Shown here one piece after another: positions 58,405 through 64,000 of a stretch of DNA of 64,000 nt. Both the position numbers and the translations under genes were made by a program. Positions within the stretch are counted from its first letter, which is position 1. Every line of letters starts with the position of its first letter. The notes beneath the pieces were generated by a model that searched no databases, was not told the origin of the DNA, and saw nothing but the letters and a program-made list of their open reading frames with translations. Source of the stretch: Vandiemenella viatica (taxonomy: Eukaryota; Arthropoda; Insecta; Orthoptera; Morabidae); assembly GCA_031002005.1 (NCBI GenBank), contig JARYHS010008074.1, forward strand, positions 278,071,930 through 278,135,929, in the 5' to 3' direction.

Positions 58405-58600
58405 TACAAGTGATACAATATGGACATGTTGGTATCGCACAGCATTTTTGTTTATATTTTTAAAATACTAGACTTTTCCTGAAGGAAGATCACTTGTGGC
58501 CAAGGCGGATAAAAGAGGCACTAGAGATCACTAAACGCCCCGATGACATCAAAGAATATATCTTTCATGATGCGTGGTACGTTTAGAAGAAGGCCGAACC
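58405..58600 (+). pseudogene. Penelope-like element, C-terminal fragment, inverted partner
   Basis: Plus strand: CATTACAAGTGATACAATAT (HYK.YN) then, after AT-rich sequence, KILDFS, LWPRRIKEALEITKRPDDIK and YIFHDAW. It aligns with the minus-strand fragment at 57960-58295 in the same protein order, so the two pieces point away from each other. Confidence 0.52.
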
Positions 58601-59379
58601 AGATAGTTCAAAACGTTGGCATTTAATACTAAGACGTGGCGTCACCCGGGGAATATAGAAATCAAGAGTTGGTTCAACACGGTTACACTGACGTTTCTTA
58701 AGTTAGTCATATTGTGAAATGCTTATTTCTCAAGAGAAAGTTACGGCCTCCTAAAAACTACACTAGAACAATGGCAAGGACTATGTGAATCAGCTCGCTA
58801 ACGCACTGATTCACTCCGTTGGTCTAATTGGGACTGACTGTTGTGTTATGAAGCTGGTGAAGCACATTTCGAGGATATCTCGTCGATAAGTAGGCCAGTG
58901 TGCATGGATTTGCCGTTGAGATAGAGTTCTGCGAATGCGACTACATATCTAAACCTGATGTGGCTTTCCTTCGTAAGTCGTCCTATAGATTCCAGTGATT
59001 AAAATTTTAGGACGATCAGAAACTAGAGTTTTATGCCTTTTCCGGACACGAAGGCAAGACCAAAAGTGAGGAATGTATGCATCCTGAAAATAACGCTTTA
59101 GAACGCCGGAAAGGGCCTAGTGGATAAGTGATTTACTTGGTTAACGCATGGTTGAGGCATTCGGGAGAACGAAGTTTTAATATCTGGTCCAGCGGTCCAT
59201 ATTCGGTATTTCATAGTTTTCAGAAATCATTTACAGGATGGTTCCTTCCAGAGATGAAAAATAAGAAGAACATTAACGTGCTTATCTTCCGACGTACTTA
59301 GTTCAGGATATCCTCAAACAATAACTAGCTGCGGTAAAACTGGGAAAGAGGAGATAAATGCTGAAAATATAAAGCCGGT
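58601..59379. other. Intergenic; possible SINE-1 relic at about 59100-59260
   Basis: GGATAAGTGATTTACTTGG, GGCATTCGGGAGAACGAAGT and TTTTCAGAAATCATTTACAGG are weakly like SINE-1 in order, with no clear B box. The rest shows nothing. Confidence 0.25.
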
Positions 59380-62249
59380 AACAAGGGTGTTAATGGTAAA
59401 CTATAGAAGTATAATGAACAAAGTAATCGAATTTACAAACATAATAGAGATACACGAACCACAAGTAATAATTGGGGTAGAGAGTTGGTTAAAAGAAGAA
59501 GTACTAGACAGTGAGGTTTTTCCTGATGGTTACAGATTGTACGCAGAGATAGAGGAACAATAGGTGGAGGAGTCTTCATACTAGTTAGCAAAAACTACCA
59601 CAGTTCACTGGCGTTCGTAGATCAAGACCATGAAATACTTGGGGTAGATTTCTGGGGTAATAAAAAAAGAAAAAATCAGGGTGTTGACTGCTTACCGCAG
59701 TGGAAGAATGACAGATGAAGATGAGGCTCTTGGGGAGAAATAAAATTCATACTCAGATTTCAGAGGTGAGAATAGAATGATAATTATTGGTGGGGATTTA
59801 AATTTACCAGTTGTCAACTGGGAAGGAAATAAGATTAATAACACAAGGGAACAAAGATTTGCAAATACCTTAATAAGACAAGGAGGATTTACACAAGTGG
59901 TAGAGCAAAACACTAGGGGACAAAAGATTTTGGATATATTCCTAATAAAGCCCGATGATAACCTTGTGGAGTGTCAAGTAACGGAAGGAATAAGTGATCA
60001 TGAAGCAGTTCTGATGGATATTAGAGGATTCAGTAAACCAGCAGCCAAAATTGAAGCGGAAAATAGGTACAATTATAAAAAGGCACAGATTTCAAATTTG
60101 AAGAGATATTTCAGAGAACATTTCAGAAAATGGAAGGAAGGCACAAGTACAGTAGAGTCAAGGTGTAAGAGTTCAAGGAGATAATAAGAAAGGGAGAAGA
60201 AAAATTTATTCCAAAGCAGAAAATAAAGAGAAGTAGTGAACCTGTGTACTATAATAGGGAAGTGAGGAGGTTAAAGAGGTTGGTACGAAGAGAACATAAC
60301 AGAGTTAAGAGACAGCAGGGTAGTAGGGAATATTTGAAACAACTAAAGAAGGACTTAATAACAGCAAAGAAAGTGGCTAAAGATGGGTTTATGAAGAGTA
60401 TTGTCAGTGCAGGAGGACAACTGACTGATGCATCTAGAAATTTCTATGGCTATATCAGGAAACTGAGGGGAAAGGGGGGGGGGTGTAGGGACGCTTATAG
60501 ATAAGGATGAAGAAGTAGTTATTGAGGACTTGAAAAAGGCAGATATTTTAAGTAACTGGTTTAGTGAGAGCATTGGGGACAATGAATCAGAAACGGGAAG
60601 GTCTAATTCGGAGAACTAGCTTAACAACGATTAGAAATGAAGATAGTAAAAAATTTGTAATTCATCCTGAAGAAATCATGAAGGAAATAAGCAAGCTGAA
60701 AAAAACATAAAGGGGCTGGTGTAGATAATATTACTACAGATATCTTAAAGATAGCCGGGTGTGACATTGTACCTTATCTTGAAATATTATTTTAATTGAG
60801 TCTGGACACTTGCTGCTTACCACAAGACTGGAAAAGTTCGATTGTAGTACCGGTACATAAGGAGGGGTGAGAAATAGAGTAGAAAATTACAGGCCAATCA
60901 GTTTTACTTCAGTGGTAGGTAAATTAATGGAAAGTTTGATATGCAGCCATATCAGAAATGTATGTGAGGAACGTAAGTGGTTTTCAAGTAGGCAACATGG
61001 GTTCAGGCAAGGATATTCATGCTAATCTCAGTTGGTGGGATATATGCAAGATATTTCAGATGAAATGGACAAGGGAGGCCAAATTGATAGTGTAGCACTA
61101 AATCTTTTAAAGGCGTTTGACAGAGTAAGCCATAAAATGGTAGTAATAAGGTAAAAACCATTGGAGTGGATGAGAATGTGATTTGCTGGGTAGAAGAATT
61201 TTTAAAAGGTAGAAAACAGAAAATTAGGGTAGGTAATGTAGTATCAAAAGAAGTGGAAGTAAAAATGGGTGTGGCACAGGGTAGCGTATTGGGACCATTG
61301 CTATTCATTATTCTAATGAATAATTGTGTTGATTGTTTACTATGTGAAATTAGATTGTTTGCAGATCACATAATGCTGTATAAAAGAATTAAAACGATAG
61401 AGGATTGTAAACAGTTGCAGGGTGATCTGGACAGGATATCTAGTTGGGTTGGTAAACATGGAATGAAGATAAATGCAAAGAAGAGTCAGCTTATTAGACA
61501 CACAAATAAAAAACAAAAGGTTAATTATGAATATAAGGTGGGGAAAGAATTGCTTGATGAAGACTTGAAATGTAAATATCTTGGCATTACGTTTGATAAC
61601 AAGCTTAACTGGGCAGGACACATTGGACAGGTGGTAGGAAAAGGTTTCAAAGTTCTGCACTTGTTGGAGAGAGTGATGAGGGGATGTACGAGAGAATTAA
61701 AGGAACTGGGTTACAAAACTTTGGTCAGACCATTGCTCGAATATGGTGGTGTAGTATGGGACCCTCATTTTACGTATCAAATACAGGAGTTGGAGAGGGT
61801 GCAAAAAGGGCTGCTAGATTTGTTTCTGGAAATTATCGCAGAATGCAATCAGTGACGGATATGATAAAGGAGCTGGAATGGGATTCATTGCAAGACAGGA
61901 GGAGGACGATAAGGGTCATGGGAGTGTACAGGGCATATACTGGCGATGAGGCATGGAAAGATATTGCAATAGTTATGAAAAGTAGTGCATGGAAGGGAAA
62001 AGTAGACCATGACCACAAGCTGGCACTCGATTTCAGGCACAAGGGTGTGGGAAGATTTTCTTTTTAGGTAAGAGTGTCAGGGATTGGAATGAGTTACCAA
62101 GGGGAATAATGATTAACTTACCGAAAACGTTAAAAGAATTTAAAGTTGAAATTTGTAGAGGGTAAATGTAGGTGGGTGGAGGATAGGGGGAAGTTGGGTG
62201 TGTAGGAAAATTTCCACCGGAGCCTGTGCTCCATTGCAGTTAAATTAAG
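59380..62249 (+). pseudogene. LINE-A, most complete copy: endonuclease plus reverse transcriptase ORF2
   Basis: A non-LTR retrotransposon, CR1/Jockey group. APE-type endonuclease: YRSIMNKVIEF and IIGVESWLKEEV (59405-59500), GGDLNLPVVNWEG (about 59790) and EGISDHEAVLMDI (about 59980). Linker: VYYNREVRRLKRLVRREHN (60250). Reverse transcriptase: GAGVDNITTDILKI, CWVEEFLKGRKQKIRVGN, GVAQGSVLGPLLFIILMNN, then the active site as FADHIML (61358-61369), where the second catalytic aspartate is histidine. The C-terminus has CKYLGITFDNKLNWAGHI, LVRPLLEYGGVVWDPHF and ALDFRHKGVGRFSF. The 3' UTR ends CTGTGCTCCATTGCAGTTAA. At least eight frame disruptions occur. The start of ORF2 and any ORF1 are missing. 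It cannot move. Confidence 0.92.
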
Positions 62250-63739
62250 TCCCCTTATACTAAAACGCTAACGTGGAGTCTGGATGCGTCGTCTATAACT
62301 ACTACTGCTATTGGCTAGAGAACGGCAAATCACCGACCACCATATTACATTCATACCATCATCTTGCTTTTCGTTTTTTTACAGCTAGACGCAGAAATTC
62401 ATGGAAGGAGAAGGGGATTCAATATTTACGCTATTTTATCTGTATCAGTTATCAAAACTAGGTTAAACCATAACCTAAGAATTTTTTTGACACACGATAG
62501 GAAACAATGAAGTTTATAAAAAACTCAGAGAAACGTAATGCGCAATGTATCAGTCAAATAAATAACAGTTATCCGTTTTCGATATTATAAAAATGCATTT
62601 ATTTAAATAAAATCATAACCAAATACTTTGATAATCTAACCAGACTAAGGTATTCATATCACGAAAAATATAATTAAAAATGATTTCAATTTATAATTTG
62701 CAATTCGACAGCGATATTCTTGCAGCCAAATAGCAGCAGAGATATAAAATTAATGCGAGGCAATCATACGTAACAAGTTACAATTAGTATATTCGTTTAA
62801 ATTTACATGTTGCTTTTTGTTTATTTACGACAACTATTTGCAAAAATACATGCAAGGGGAAGAGTATTCCATGTTTGCGTTATTTTATCTGTACCAGTTA
62901 TAAGAACGAGGTTAAAACATAACCTAAGAATGTTTTTTACAGATGATAAGAAACAATGAGGTTAATTAAAAAACTCGGAGAAAGCTTACACCAAATTTAC
63001 AAATCGCGAAATGTATCACCAAGATAAATGACCGTTATACGTTTTGATATTATACTTACCGTCATTAGAGTAAAATGTATTTACTTAAATAAATCATAGT
63101 CAAATACTCCGACAGTCTAACCACAGTATGGTACCGATATCACGAAGATTTCACTAAAAATGGTCGATATTCGCTTTTTCATGCAAGCTCTTCCAGAATA
63201 AATTCAGACTACCACCATAGGTGCTGTCTGTCGTTTTTCATATGAGGGTAATAAAAGCTATGATTTTCGAATGCAATGTTAATGGAGGTTGTGGCTAAGT
63301 TGACCAGAATCGCCACTGGCACATTTTGTTACAGCATAATTCGCTCTAAAATTAGCTTTACAAACCATTTAAACTGCTTTCATAAACGCCATTGTACTAG
63401 AAGTATTATTTAATGTGGGGGAAAGAAGTTTCATATTTATCGTGATGAATTGTGCCTGGACCAGGAATAAAACTGATATTACATTGACAGCAAAAGTTTT
63501 TGTGGGATTCCTAATTTGTTTTTAATTTTATTGGTTCTATACTTCCATCGTCATTAATTCAGTAGAAGTTACTACTGTATCACTATGTGAACTGCAAATG
63601 AAATACGTATATAGAACATTACAAAATCTAGGCCATTAGCATTTTGTAATAACAATTCCATATAATTAACCAATTGCAAAAAAAGTGAACTGCCAGAATA
63701 TTGCGTTCAAACCGTCATTTTTGACGGGCTGGAAGCTAG
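62250..63739 (+). mobile_element. Helitron-2, copy 2 (1490 bp)
   Basis: It starts TCCCCTTATACTAAAACGCT, directly behind LINE-A (the base before is G, not the usual A). It ends GGGCTGGAAGCTAG at 63739, followed by T. The hairpin CCGTCA-TTTT-TGACGG lies at 63712-63727, 8 bases before the tip. The shared head is AAAACGCTAACGTGG. Two diverged direct units occur as in copy 1 (about 62360-62690 and 62805-63175; e.g. CATAACCTAAGAAT in both). No replicase frame. Confidence 0.77.
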
Positions 63740-63740
63740 T

Positions 63741-64000
63741 AAATAAATAAAATGCTTATCTGGAGACTGCTTACGTGGTCTATAGCTATTGGCTAGAGGA
63801 AGGTCACATGTCAACCTTCACTCGCCAATCAACTGCCACCATATTACATTCATTCCTTCATGTTGCTTTTTGTTTATTTACGACAAGTAAATACAGAAAC
63901 TCATGTGAGGAGAATGGTGTTAGATGTTTATGTTATATTATCTGTATCAGTTATAAGAATTAGGTTAAAACATAACCTAAATCTTTTTTGGCAGAAGATA
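63741..64000 (+). mobile_element. Helitron-2, further copy, cut by the window end
   Basis: TTACGTGGTCTATAGCTATT, ATATTACATTCATTCCTTCA, TGTTGCTTTTTGTTTATTTA and CATAACCTAAATC follow copy 2 in order. It begins within a few bases of the copy-2 3' end in the same orientation. The 3' part lies beyond the window. Confidence 0.7.

Overview
This looks like a repeat-dominated nuclear segment of an arthropod, probably an insect. It is AT-rich, contains one complete and recognisable protein gene, and is otherwise filled with decayed eukaryotic transposons of many classes: tRNA-derived SINEs, CR1/Jockey-type and Jockey LINEs, a Penelope-like element, mariner and Tc1 relics, hAT-like MITEs, foldback elements and Helitrons. 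No bacterial operon, ribosome binding site or CRISPR array is present. A SINE body of this type in a large, TE-rich genome suggests a polyneopteran insect (stick insect, cockroach, termite, orthopteran), but that placement is an inference.

Layout. 0-9.7 kb: SINE pieces, a hAT-like MITE with an 8-bp target duplication, a LINE 3' end carrying a perfect 82-bp tandem duplication, and a truncated LINE-A copy. 9.7-11.8 kb: two nested copies of one MITE family, then the one clear gene, the nascent polypeptide-associated complex alpha subunit (minus strand), with a probable intron in its 5' untranslated region. 12-27 kb: LINE-A relics, two perfect-looking foldbacks, and two inverted copies of a Helitron (Helitron-1, about 16.5-17.8 and 21.6-24.5 kb), the second split by a 1.55-kb insertion. 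27-33 kb: low-evidence ORFs and a near-complete dead mariner (30.2-31.5 kb). 33-38 kb: a second Helitron family (Helitron-2) inserted precisely into a TTCATACT-type minisatellite. 38-49 kb: LINE-A, a Jockey LINE, an internally deleted mariner, a palindromic MITE, a SINE with target duplications and a Tc1-like relic. 49-51 kb: Helitron-3, filled by a roughly 180-bp tandem array that contains a SINE. 52-62 kb: two long LINE-A copies, one with nested insertions, and an inverted pair of Penelope-like fragments. 62-64 kb: a Helitron-2 copy followed head-to-tail by the start of another.

How the parts relate. LINE-A is the main substrate: at least ten pieces share its coding region or its 3' end, and younger insertions (a hAT MITE, a foldback hairpin, an uncharacterised 150-bp module) sit inside its copies, giving a relative insertion order. 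Only the NAC-alpha gene is confidently functional. No coherent new multi-gene system was found. The most unusual items are the Helitron families and their internal structure, the nested MITEs, and three low-confidence ORFs of unknown family (29.1-29.6, 32.0-32.5 and 51.6-51.9 kb).
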